A stretch of DNA of 10,615 nt from Chloroflexota bacterium (GCA_015478675.1 JADMIH010000137.1:1-10615), one strand, 5' to 3'. Shown: positions 1-6,627, counted from the first letter of the stretch. Notes: generated from the sequence alone by a model not told the origin. Numbers and translations: made by a program.

Positions 1-353
1 GCACACGTGGTCTACCCCCACCGAAGCGATGGCTATTCACATGCACAGGCAAGGCGGGAGTGCCACAAACAGGTTCAGAAATGCTGTGGTGCTGAGCCTG
101 GGCCCCGGTATCGTTCAAGCCCAGGGGGCGTAACTTTCCCAGCGTGACTAGGGTTGAAGCAATCAGCCTTCACCACATATGAGATAGCTGGCCGACCTCT
201 GGTCTGTGATACTCAGACTTCACCCGCCTTTTACACACCATGCTACAGTCTCCCCTCCCCTTTCGAGGAGAAGGTAAGGTGCTGCTTTAGCCACTCTTAC
301 TCCATTGGCATCACTCTTCAGTGACTTGGACTAACACGCCTCTTCAGGCGCAC
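1..353. other. Non-coding stretch, no recognised gene
   Basis: I see no convincing gene here. One frame is open from the left edge to a TGA at 145-147 (48 codons), but it has no start in view and no motif I recognise. Two small stem-loops are present: 7-bp arms CCTGGGC and GCCCAGG at 97-103 and 119-125 with a 15-base loop, and 5-bp arms CGCCT and AGGCG at 337-341 and 346-350 with a 4-base loop. Neither is followed by a T-run, so neither looks like an intrinsic terminator. The stretch could be the decayed end of a gene or mobile element lying to the left, but nothing in the sequence proves it. Confidence 0.5.
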
Positions 354-373
354 CTGAACTCTTACCATTCATA
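354..373. repeat. Direct repeat, left copy, bordering foldback element
   Basis: CTGAACTCTTACCATTCATA matches the copy at 569-588 at 19 of 20 positions. It ends six bases before the left inverted end of the foldback element, whereas the right copy overlaps the right inverted end by six bases. It may reflect a long target duplication, or a longer repeat unit of which the foldback is part. Confidence 0.7.
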
Positions 374-379
374 GCAACT

Positions 380-574
380 GTTCAGAGTTAGGGTGGAGGA
401 ACAAAGTTCAAGAGGTATCTGTGCGGGTGTTGCTCCCTCAACTACCCCTCACCCCATGCCCCCTCTCCTACAAGGGGAGAGGGGGCATGGGGTGAGGGTG
501 CATTGGGGGTGAGCGCGGGTAGCGGGCCGACTCCACAGCTACTCCTTGAAGGTTGCTCCACCCTAAATCTGAAC
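380..574. repeat. Foldback (MITE-like) repeat element
   Basis: The outer ends, 380-402 and 552-574, are inverted repeats of each other matching at 21 of 23 positions. Inside lies a perfect 23-bp inverted repeat (446-468 and 476-498) around a 7-base loop, TACAAGG. Weaker inverted similarity continues between the two, for example CTCTTGAA against CTCCTTGAA and ATCTGTG against AGCTGTG. The whole unit of about 195 bp can therefore fold back on itself. It contains no open frame for a transposase. A direct repeat (354-373 and 569-588, 19 of 20 identical) lies at its borders. The structure fits a non-autonomous miniature element or a large REP-type repeat; which one cannot be decided from a single full copy. 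Confidence 0.75.
446..498. repeat. Perfect 23-bp stem-loop inside foldback element
   Basis: The arms at 446-468 and 476-498 are exact reverse complements, very rich in C on one side and G on the other, with a 7-base loop (TACAAGG). A transcript through it would form a very stable hairpin on either strand. No T-run follows, so I regard it as the core of the repeat element and not as a classic terminator, although it could block read-through from the left. Confidence 0.85.
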
Positions 575-588
575 GCTTACCATTCATA
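569..588. repeat. Direct repeat, right copy, bordering foldback element
   Basis: CTGAACGCTTACCATTCATA is the partner of 354-373, with one mismatch. Its first six bases are also the end of the right inverted repeat of the foldback element. It lies directly before the hydrolase promoter, so the element is close to the control region of that gene. Confidence 0.7.
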
Positions 589-594
589 ACTGCT

Positions 595-623
595 TTGACA
601 AATCATACCCGCCCGGTTAACAT
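595..623 (+). promoter_or_regulatory. Sigma-70-type promoter of the hydrolase gene
   Basis: A perfect TTGACA (595-600) is followed, after exactly 17 bases, by TAACAT (618-623), which matches the -10 consensus at four of six positions. The expected transcription start, about seven bases after the -10 box, falls on or next to the ATG at 630, so the message would be leaderless or nearly so. This fits the absence of a Shine-Dalgarno sequence before that ATG. Confidence 0.6.
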
Positions 624-629
624 CCTCTT

Positions 630-1448
630 ATGCCCGATCTCTTGCGGCGGCTTCGCCCCCGGCGAGCTCTTTTGCCCCCTCAGCCCGACCTTGACCTGGA
701 GTCGTTTTCTCTTGGTCCTGTTGATGCGCCGGTGGCTTGCTTGCTTATACATGGCTTCAGCGGCAGCCCTCCTGAGATGCGCGGGCTTGGCACCTATCTC
801 GCTGGACAGGGCGCACGCGTAGAGGGCGTTCGATTGGCGGGGCATGGCAGGGAGCCTGAGGAGCTAACAGGCCTCACATGGCGGGACTGGCTGCAATCCG
901 CCGCTGACGGCCTTGAGCGTCTGCATCGTAATGGCCGCAAGATCGTAATAATAGGCTTCTCGATGGGCGGCCTGCTTGGGCTTCACCTCTGCTCGTCCTC
1001 TGCCGCGGAGGTCGCTGGGATGGTCATCATTTCATCCCCTATCTACTTTCGCGACCAGCGTATCCACCTCATCCCTGTGGTGCGACATGTTATACCCTGG
1101 CACAAGATAAAGCACCCCAGCAACAACACCGATCCTGAGGCTCACACCCGCTACGTCTCGTATCGCCGCTATCCTCTCATAGCTGTAGACAGTTTGCTTG
1201 ACCTTATGCGTGTCACGCGCAAAATACTCCCTGGGATACGTATGCCTGCCCTCATCATGCAGGGTGTTCAGGACGGAGTAGTAGACCCACGAAGCGCACG
1301 ATATATCTTTAAGCATATCGGCTCTACACGCAAAGAGCTGCGCTTGTGGCAAAATAGCGGGCATGGTGTGGTTTTCGATGCCGAGCGAGAAGAAGTGTGG
1401 CGCACAGTCTGGGCCTTTGTCCAGAGCAATTGCGGGGGCGAGGTATGA
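630..1448 (+). CDS. Alpha/beta hydrolase, carboxylesterase or monoacylglycerol-lipase type
   Basis: This 272-residue protein has the full pattern of a serine alpha/beta hydrolase of the thermostable carboxylesterase (Est30-like) group. HGFSGSP (41-47) forms the oxyanion region. GFSMGG (109-114) is the nucleophile elbow with Ser111. MQGVQDGVVDP (210-220) supplies the acid, probably Asp215, and NSGHG (242-246) the catalytic His245. No signal peptide or membrane segment is seen, so it is likely cytoplasmic and hydrolyses short- to medium-chain esters or monoacylglycerols; the true substrate is unknown. Its length is normal for the family. No ribosome site precedes ATG 630, but the promoter position suggests leaderless translation. 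It converges with the glycosyltransferase gene 18 bases downstream, so they do not share an operon. The fold and triad are secure; the substrate class is inferred. Confidence 0.88.
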   Translation: MPDLLRRLRPRRALLPPQPDLDLESFSLGPVDAPVACLLIHGFSGSPPEMRGLGTYLAGQGARVEGVRLAGHGREPEELTGLTWRDWLQSAADGLERLHRNGRKIVIIGFSMGGLLGLHLCSSSAAEVAGMVIISSPIYFRDQRIHLIPVVRHVIPWHKIKHPSNNTDPEAHTRYVSYRRYPLIAVDSLLDLMRVTRKILPGIRMPALIMQGVQDGVVDPRSARYIFKHIGSTRKELRLWQNSGHGVVFDAEREEVWRTVWAFVQSNCGGEV

Positions 1449-1466
1449 GGAATCATGGGTAAGTAG

Positions 1467-2678
1467 CTAGTCTCTGGTCCCGTAGCTCCTTCCCTTCCAC
1501 ACCACGCCTTTACCTCTCGCCAGCCTTAGCAGCGAGTTGAGGATGATCAGCGAGAAAACTACTGCTCCCACAGGCTGGGTGAAGGTCCAGCCAACCGGTA
1601 GGCCAAGCGATCTATCGGCCCTTCTGCGGAAGATAAGGGGCAGAGCAATATTCCAGGCTGCGAGCCCCGTTATCCAGCCGGCTGCTAACCTGTGGCTCTT
1701 ATTGCCGCTCTTCAGAGCTTCCTGCCAGGCGCGCAGCGACCACTTTACCAGCAAAAAGGGCATCACTGTTACCGACAGAAGACCCACCACTGCGAAGAAG
1801 CCGGTGCGCGGGTTCTCCTTGAAGGATAGCACTACATTCTTGCTCCAACCTTCCCAGACCTCCCTGAAGTTGGTGTACATTCGCACCGTCATCAGATGCG
1901 CGCCGTTCGCAAGGTAGAGCCTATAGCCGTCGCTCTTTACCGCCTTCCCGAACTCCAGGTCCTCAGCGATCTTGTCCTTCACCCGCCCGGCTCCACCTAC
2001 CGCGTCGTACACCTCCCGTCTGACGAGCATATACTGTCCATTGGCTATAGCCACGCTGCTGGCCGGGTCGTTCACCTTATAGGGTGGGTATAGCGTCACT
2101 ATCCCCTCGAAGGCCAGGGGCATGAGCAGCCGCTCGGAGGGGCTGAGCAATTCGGCGCAGGGGGTGATAGTCAGCAAATCTACGTTGTGCGCCAGCGCAT
2201 ATGCCACTGAGGACGACAGCGAGAGTTTAGCGTGTACTGTATCAGCATCGGTGAATAGCAAGAACGCACCTCTGGCGGCGTTAGCTCCCTGGTGCATGGC
2301 GTGGGGCTTGCCCAGCCAACCTTCGCGCCGGGGCAGCTCCGCGCCTTCAATCGCCCTCAATCGCTTATCGCTCGCAGACCACTCTGCCACTATGCGGGCT
2401 GTGGCGTCCTCCGACTGGTCATCCACCACAATCACTTCGTATTCGGGATAGCGCTGCGACAGCAAGCTGGGCAGCAATCTCGGCAGGTTGCGCTCTTCGT
2501 TGCGGGCAGGCACTATCACCGACACAAAGGGCCACTCGCCCCCGCCTGGCGCTGCACTCTGCAAAGCATTCACCGGCGGTATCTTGTCCGGCTCCTGTAA
2601 CGCCTTGAAGGCAGTAACCGCCCAGGCGAGCGACCACAAAGTAGCTGCGCCCAGGCTTACAAATCGTTTTTTGCTCAT
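1467..2678 (-). CDS. Membrane-anchored family 2 glycosyltransferase (CrtQ/HpnB-like)
   Basis: The 403-residue protein is a GT-A fold, family 2 glycosyltransferase. A hydrophobic segment (about 7-24) precedes the catalytic domain, which opens with VSVIVPARNEERNL (52-65). VVDDQS (84-89) carries the sugar-nucleotide-binding aspartates, DADT (144-147) is the metal-binding DxD, and AED (238-240) holds the probable catalytic base. Three C-terminal hydrophobic stretches (about 293-311, 331-350 and 366-385) should fix it in the cytoplasmic membrane. The GWLGKPHA motif (120-127) is shared with carotenoid (CrtQ-like) and hopanoid-associated (HpnB-like) transferases, so a lipid acceptor is plausible; no terpenoid gene is nearby to confirm it. 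GGGAGG lies 13 bases before the ATG, a rather long spacing. It is divergent from the SUF operon and shares its upstream region. Confidence 0.85.
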   Translation of the reverse strand: MSKKRFVSLGAATLWSLAWAVTAFKALQEPDKIPPVNALQSAAPGGGEWPFVSVIVPARNEERNLPRLLPSLLSQRYPEYEVIVVDDQSEDATARIVAEWSASDKRLRAIEGAELPRREGWLGKPHAMHQGANAARGAFLLFTDADTVHAKLSLSSSVAYALAHNVDLLTITPCAELLSPSERLLMPLAFEGIVTLYPPYKVNDPASSVAIANGQYMLVRREVYDAVGGAGRVKDKIAEDLEFGKAVKSDGYRLYLANGAHLMTVRMYTNFREVWEGWSKNVVLSFKENPRTGFFAVVGLLSVTVMPFLLVKWSLRAWQEALKSGNKSHRLAAGWITGLAAWNIALPLIFRRRADRSLGLPVGWTFTQPVGAVVFSLIILNSLLRLARGKGVVWKGRSYGTRD

Positions 2679-2722
2679 ATTGTCAGGAATACCTCCCTTC
2701 TATGCTCAAAGAGTGTAGAGGA

Positions 2723-2737
2723 TATTGCATGGCAATA
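2723..2737. promoter_or_regulatory. 15-bp inverted repeat, possible operator
   Basis: TATTGC-ATG-GCAATA is a perfect 6-bp inverted repeat with a 3-base centre. It lies 45 bases upstream of the glycosyltransferase start on the minus strand, where a regulator could act. It differs in sequence from the inverted repeat in front of the SUF regulator, so a different protein would read it. With one occurrence only, this stays a suggestion. Confidence 0.35.
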
Positions 2738-2853
2738 GTCAGGCCAGCGGATGTGAGAAGTCACCACGTAGGTGCGCGCTTCCCCAGTTATCTGACGAGC
2801 CCGCTGGTCGTGGGTCTATCCCTTTGCTTTAACCCACTTTGCGCAGTTTATCC

Positions 2854-2874
2854 TGTCTAAACTGGTTACAGACA
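2854..2874. promoter_or_regulatory. Candidate operator of the SUF regulator
   Basis: TGTCT (2854-2858) and AGACA (2870-2874) are perfect inverted arms 11 bases apart, and a smaller AAC-TG-GTT inverted repeat lies within (2860-2867). The site covers the -35 region of the SUF promoter, the right place for repression. Spacing and symmetry suit a dimeric winged-helix repressor, and the first gene of the operon encodes one. Binding is inferred from position and symmetry only. Confidence 0.45.
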
Positions 2875-2891
2875 AAGTTTTGTGCTATAAT
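2865..2891 (+). promoter_or_regulatory. Extended -10 promoter of the SUF operon
   Basis: TGCTATAAT (2883-2891) is a perfect TATAAT with the upstream TG of an extended -10. The best -35 match is GTTACA (2865-2870), four of six, at a short 15-base spacing; TGGTTA (2863-2868) gives 17 bases but matches worse. An extended -10 tolerates a poor -35. Transcription would begin near 2898 and leave a leader of about 50 bases before the regulator gene. Confidence 0.65.
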
Positions 2892-2950
2892 GAGAGTAAT
2901 ATAGGTTTGCTTTTTCTGGTTAGCAGCGGAAGCAAGGAGGAGCATTGCAG

Positions 2951-3646
2951 ATGACCCGTGACCCTAAACAGGTTGAAGGCTCGCCTCGGATGGAGGTGCT
3001 ACGCATTATCCAACATGAGGGTTCGTGCTCTATCAAGGAGCTTGAGGCGGCTATTGGCGTAACTACCACCGCTGTGCGCGAGCAGATAGCCCATCTCCTG
3101 CGCGAAGGCTTTCTACAGGCTACCCGCGTGCGCGGCGATGTGGGCCGACCTTATTATGTTTATTCTCTCACCGCCAAAGCGCATGAACTTTTCCCCAAGG
3201 ATTACGCCACCCTCGCGCTCCTCCTCCTGGAGGAAACGCTTGAAATGAACGGGCAGGAGGGCCTGCGGATGCTCCTCAATCGCGTCAGCCGCCGTCTGGC
3301 CGGTAAGCTCGCCGGCCAGACGCCCGGCAAGGAACTTTCCCAGAAGCTTCTCGGCCTGGTAGGTGCTCTTGGCGAGACGGGGATGGATATAACTATGCTT
3401 CCAGTCGAGGGCGAGGGCGGTTTCGTGCTGAAGGCTCATTCTTGCCCCTATTTTGAGGTGGCGAAGGACCACCGTGAGATTTGCGAGATGGAACAGGAGA
3501 TGCTGGCGGAGATCCTTGGCCCCAATGTGGACGTGAAGCTGGCGAGCCGCATCGTCGAAGGTCAGTGTGCATGCGAGTTCCATATCAGCCACGCCCCAAT
3601 CGAGATGGCGGGAGGCAAAGTGACATCTGTAGGCACGCCGGAGTAG
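2951..3646 (+). CDS. sufR: SufR-like iron-sulfur-sensing transcriptional repressor
   Basis: The 231-residue protein starts with a winged helix-turn-helix: MEVLRIIQHEG, then SIKELEAAIGVTTTAVREQI as helix-turn-helix, then the wing GDVGRPYYVYSLT. The C-terminal part carries the cysteines expected of SufR: CPYFEVAKDHREIC (a CX12C) and, 27 residues later, CAC. SufR proteins bind an iron-sulfur cluster through such cysteines and repress suf genes when clusters are plentiful. Here it is the first gene of the suf block, ends 79 bases before sufC and has a candidate operator over its promoter, so autoregulation is likely. AAGGAGG (2934-2940) lies ten bases from ATG 2951 and four bases from an in-frame TTG at 2945; I chose the ATG, but TTG would only add two residues. 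The cysteine spacing differs from the CX12CX13CX14C pattern of cyanobacterial SufR. Confidence 0.85.
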   Translation: MTRDPKQVEGSPRMEVLRIIQHEGSCSIKELEAAIGVTTTAVREQIAHLLREGFLQATRVRGDVGRPYYVYSLTAKAHELFPKDYATLALLLLEETLEMNGQEGLRMLLNRVSRRLAGKLAGQTPGKELSQKLLGLVGALGETGMDITMLPVEGEGGFVLKAHSCPYFEVAKDHREICEMEQEMLAEILGPNVDVKLASRIVEGQCACEFHISHAPIEMAGGKVTSVGTPE

Positions 3647-3725
3647 CCGATAACCGATAAGGGTTCGCAGCAAAGTAGCTAATCTACCTGGCTTACAAAG
3701 ACAAACAACAGAGATGGAGGATTAG

Positions 3726-4691
3726 ATGGTTCAGAGTGAGAGTAACGTGGCCGTAGCCGACAGAAAGCCGGTGGGAGAGGGCCTGGTCATAAAAGATTTG
3801 CACGTTAATGTGGAGGGCCGTGAGATATTGAAGGGCCTTGATTTGACAGTGCGGCAGGGGGAAGTGCATGCGCTCATGGGTCCTAACGGATCAGGCAAGT
3901 CTACCCTGGTGAATGCTCTTATGGGCAACCCGACCTATGTGGTCACGGGCGGCACCGCCACTCTCAATGGCGAGAATATACTTGACTTGCCGCCGGACGA
4001 GCGCGCTAAAGTGGGCCTTTTCCTTGGCTTTCAGTATCCGTCAGTAATCCCCGGCGTCTCTGTAGCTAACTTTATCCGCACCGCGCTCGTGTCGCTCACC
4101 AAGCCCCGCGCCCGCACCGAATCCGACCTCCTTACCGAGACAGGCGAGGTGCGCGTTGACGGCCAGCCGAAAGAGAACGCCGATCTCAAGCAGACCTCCT
4201 ACGTCGGCAGAGGCGGTGTGGCGCGCTCTAACCCCGCGATAAAAGAGTTCCGCAAGAACCTGCGCGAAAAGCTGGCTCTCCTCAAAATGGACGAGAGCTT
4301 CGCCACTCGCTATGTAAATGATGGCTTCTCAGGCGGCGAAAAGAAGCGCCTTGAGGTGTTGCAAATGGCGATGCTCAAGCCGAAGATCGCCATGCTCGAC
4401 GAGCCGGACTCCGGCCTTGATATCGACGCTGTGCGCATCGTCTCTGAGGGCGTGAATAGTTTGCGCGGCCCTGATATGGGCGTTCTCCTCGTCACCCACT
4501 ACCAGCGCATCCTAAACTATGTGAAGCCAGACTATGTGCACGTGATGATAGACGGCAAAGTGGTGCGCTCAGGCGGGCCGGGGCTTGCTCAGGAGCTAGA
4601 GCAGCAAGGGTATGATTGGCTGCGCACCGATCTCGGCATCGAGGCTGAAGATGAGTCCGAAGGGGGCAGCAATGACGACGACAATTTCTAG
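3726..4691 (+). CDS. sufC: SufC, ABC-type ATPase of Fe-S cluster assembly (enlarged)
   Basis: SufC is the soluble ATPase that drives conformational change in the SufBCD scaffold; it is not a transporter. All ABC motifs are present: Walker A GPNGSGKS (52-59), Q-loop Gln103 in LGFQYP, signature FSGGEKKR (201-208), Walker B IAMLDE (221-226), D-loop SGLD (229-232) and switch His258 in VTHYQRIL. DSGLDIDA and KPDYVHVM are typical of SufC as opposed to transport ATPases. At 321 residues it is about 70 longer than usual. The extra length is an insertion of roughly 45 residues (about 126-170) after the Q-loop region and an acidic tail ending GGSNDDDNF. GGAGG five bases before ATG 3726 fixes the start. 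Its last 20 bases overlap sufD, suggesting coupled translation. Confidence 0.95.
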   Translation: MVQSESNVAVADRKPVGEGLVIKDLHVNVEGREILKGLDLTVRQGEVHALMGPNGSGKSTLVNALMGNPTYVVTGGTATLNGENILDLPPDERAKVGLFLGFQYPSVIPGVSVANFIRTALVSLTKPRARTESDLLTETGEVRVDGQPKENADLKQTSYVGRGGVARSNPAIKEFRKNLREKLALLKMDESFATRYVNDGFSGGEKKRLEVLQMAMLKPKIAMLDEPDSGLDIDAVRIVSEGVNSLRGPDMGVLLVTHYQRILNYVKPDYVHVMIDGKVVRSGGPGLAQELEQQGYDWLRTDLGIEAEDESEGGSNDDDNF

Positions 4692-6069
4692 CTCTGTTGA
4701 GCCGAGCGCACAGCCGTTTGCCACCTCCCAGGGCCTGAATGAGGAGGAACTGGTAAGGCTTTCCGATAGCAAGAATGAGCCTCAGTGGTTGCGCGAGTCG
4801 CGCCTTGAGGGTTGGCGAGCCTTCGAGGAACTGCCTTTCCCACGCTGGACCAAGGGTATCGCGCAGTGGTGGACCACCGACGTGAGCGAGCTAAATCTGA
4901 ATGAGATGAGGCCCTTCGTCGCGGCAACTAAAAGAGGTGCGGAGGCCAAAGAGCTGGTCTCGCTCGGCAAGGCTGGAGAGGAAGAGGGGCCTCTGCTGGT
5001 GCAAATAAACTCGGAAGTAGCATATATTCAGCTTCCCGACAGCGTGAGAGCGCAGGGCGTGATCTTCTCCTCGCTTGAAGATGCGGTGCGCAACCATTCG
5101 GACCTCGTGCAGAAATATCTACACAAGCTGGTCACCCCTAATAAAGATAAGTTCGCCGCACTGCATAGCGCCTTCTGGCGCGGCGGCGTATTCCTTTACA
5201 TACCGGAAGGTGTAAAGGTCACTCAGACTGTGCACGTGGTCTACAGGCTTGACACCCCCGGCGCGGTGGCGCTGGGGCATACACTTATCGTGGCCGACAG
5301 AGGCTCAAATGTACGCTACATCGAAGAGTTCCAGTCGGAGGAGACGGGCACACAAGCCCTCCACTCCGGCGTGATCGAGGTAGCTGTGGGCGAAGAGGCG
5401 AAGGTCGAGTTTACTTCGATGCAGGAATGGGCGCGCAACGTCTATTCCTTCGCCACCAGGTACGCCACCGTAGATAAAGGCGGCCTGATGCACTGGGTTA
5501 TCGGTGAGGTTGGCTCAAAGCTGATCAAGGCGCACGCTGAGACACAGCTTCTGGGCCAGGGCGCGAAGACCCTGACGAGGGGCATTTGCTTCACTGATGG
5601 CGACCAGCACTTCGACAACACCTCTAACACTCATCATGTGGCCGAAGACACATACGGTAACATACTTTTCAAGGGCGCCTTGCGTGACGTCTCTCGCCTC
5701 GGCTTTGAGGGCGTCATCAAAGTAGATCATGGGGCACAGCGCACCGACTCCTACCTGACGATGAACACTCTCTTCCTCAGCGAAGGCGCGAGAGCCAACT
5801 CAATACCGGGGCTGGAAATCCTCGCTGATGACGTAAAATGCTCACACGGGGCTACCGTAGGCACAGTGCAGGAGGCTGAGGTCTTTTACCTGATGAGTCG
5901 TGGCATCAGCCGAATAGATGCTGAAAAGCTGATCGTGGGTGGATTCTTCGAGCCGATAATCGATGAGATGCCTCTGGAGTCTGTGCGCCAGCGCCTGCGA
6001 GACATCATCCAGGAGAAGGTTGCGCTACCCAGATTGGGCAGGGAAGCGCAAAGGCCGGGGGAGGCTTAG
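4672..6069 (+). CDS. sufD: SufD-type scaffold protein of Fe-S cluster assembly
   Basis: This 465-residue protein belongs to the SufB/SufD family, whose beta-helix core forms the scaffold on which clusters are built. The N-terminal region has the family's EPQWLRESRLEGWRAFEELP (36-55). The core includes NKDKFAALHSAFWRGG (157-172) and FLYIPEGVKV (174-183). The end, LEILADDVKCSHGATVG (381-397) and FYLMSRGI (405-412), is SufD-like: Cys390 and His392 correspond to E. coli SufD Cys358 and His360, whereas SufB has an LEHEA-type motif there. The gene follows sufC, as sufD does in Bacillus. ATG 4672 was chosen because AGGGGG precedes it and the longer in-frame alternative at 4612 would extend far into sufC. 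No separate sufB is in this window. An ancestral-type or dual-role SufB/D protein remains possible. Confidence 0.88.
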   Translation: MTTTISSSVEPSAQPFATSQGLNEEELVRLSDSKNEPQWLRESRLEGWRAFEELPFPRWTKGIAQWWTTDVSELNLNEMRPFVAATKRGAEAKELVSLGKAGEEEGPLLVQINSEVAYIQLPDSVRAQGVIFSSLEDAVRNHSDLVQKYLHKLVTPNKDKFAALHSAFWRGGVFLYIPEGVKVTQTVHVVYRLDTPGAVALGHTLIVADRGSNVRYIEEFQSEETGTQALHSGVIEVAVGEEAKVEFTSMQEWARNVYSFATRYATVDKGGLMHWVIGEVGSKLIKAHAETQLLGQGAKTLTRGICFTDGDQHFDNTSNTHHVAEDTYGNILFKGALRDVSRLGFEGVIKVDHGAQRTDSYLTMNTLFLSEGARANSIPGLEILADDVKCSHGATVGTVQEAEVFYLMSRGISRIDAEKLIVGGFFEPIIDEMPLESVRQRLRDIIQEKVALPRLGREAQRPGEA

Positions 6070-6105
6070 TGGCGCAGAAGTGACGTTTAGCATCTCGGAG
6101 AGTTA

Positions 6106-6324
6106 ATGCCAAGGAAAATCCGTGAGCTAAAGGCTGATCTAAGCAGAGCGGGATTCAGTTCGAGGCCAGGAAAGGGAAGCCATACATTCTGGAGTCATCC
6201 TCTCCTCGTAGGCGAAAGAATAACTATTTCGGGGAGCGAGGGAGATGATGCAAAACCTTATCAGGAGCGCGAACTTCGCACAATATTGGATAAGCTACAC
6301 GATGCGCAGCGGAGGCAACCATGA
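6106..6324 (+). CDS. hicA: HicA-type mRNA interferase toxin
   Basis: This 72-residue protein has the size and the single double-stranded-RNA-binding-like domain of HicA toxins. The start MPRKIRELKADLSRAGF gives the first helix, and PGKGSHTFWSHP (21-32) carries the conserved GSH motif with the likely catalytic His26. HicA cleaves mRNA when free and is silenced by HicB. GGAGAG lies three bases before the ATG. The gene begins 36 bases after sufD, on the same strand, and its stop overlaps the start of hicB. Its position inside a suf operon is unusual. The key histidine is present, so the toxin looks intact. Confidence 0.9.
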   Translation: MPRKIRELKADLSRAGFSSRPGKGSHTFWSHPLLVGERITISGSEGDDAKPYQERELRTILDKLHDAQRRQP

Positions 6325-6605
6325 GTAAACGTCCTGACAAGAATAAGCGCTACTCAATGATCATCGAGTGGTCCGATGAGGACGATGCCTATATCGTGAC
6401 TGTTCCTGAGTTGCCTGGCTGCCGCACGCACGGCAATAGTTATGAAGAAGCGGTACAGCAGGCTCAGTATGCTGTAGAAGGCTGGATAGACGCGGCTCTT
6501 GCCGATGGGCAATCGATTCCGCCGCCGAGTGTCTTCACCTATTGGTCCCCCTTCCCTGAAGCCACAGAAGCAGCTATTCAGCAAGGTTCGTCCCTCAAAG
6601 GTTGA
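6321..6605 (+). CDS. hicB: HicB-type antitoxin
   Basis: The 94-residue protein has the partial RNase-H-like fold of HicB: YSMIIEWSDEDDAYIVTVPE (11-30), LPGCRTHGNSYEEAV (31-45), then a helix with AVEGWIDAAL and a GQSIPPPS end. It should bind and neutralise HicA. It is a short form with no added helix-turn-helix or ribbon-helix-helix domain at the C-terminus that I can recognise, so self-repression is uncertain. The ATGA overlap with hicA (6321-6324) and GGAGG five bases upstream of the start point to coupled translation. It ends 70 bases before the sufS start. Confidence 0.9.
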   Translation: MSKRPDKNKRYSMIIEWSDEDDAYIVTVPELPGCRTHGNSYEEAVQQAQYAVEGWIDAALADGQSIPPPSVFTYWSPFPEATEAAIQQGSSLKG

Positions 6606-6627
6606 GGATTGTAGAAAGCAACAACAT

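Larger units (their letters stand above)
2679..2944. promoter_or_regulatory. Divergent intergenic control region
   Basis: This stretch separates the start of the minus-strand glycosyltransferase from the start of the plus-strand regulator and must hold both promoters. On the plus strand an extended -10 box and an inverted repeat can be made out near 2854-2891. On the minus strand no convincing promoter is seen, but a perfect inverted repeat lies at 2723-2737. Between about 2740 and 2850 I see nothing I can name. Confidence 0.6.

Noticed and set aside
1..147. Open frame running in from the left edge, possibly the end of a transposase such as TnpB with a guide-RNA-like 3' end
   Set aside because: The 48 residues show no zinc-finger or RuvC motif, the stem-loop at 97-125 is short, and nothing else supports an insertion sequence.
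446..498. Strong hairpin considered as an intrinsic terminator
   Set aside because: No T-run follows on either strand and no gene ends just before it; it sits at the centre of a larger inverted-repeat element.
3113..3673. Minus-strand reading frame of 186 codons
   Set aside because: It is antisense to the SufR-like gene, whose helix-turn-helix and cysteine motifs are clear.
4612..4671. Longer sufD start at 4612
   Set aside because: It would add 20 residues unlike the family and overlap sufC by 80 bases; ATG 4672 has a good ribosome site.
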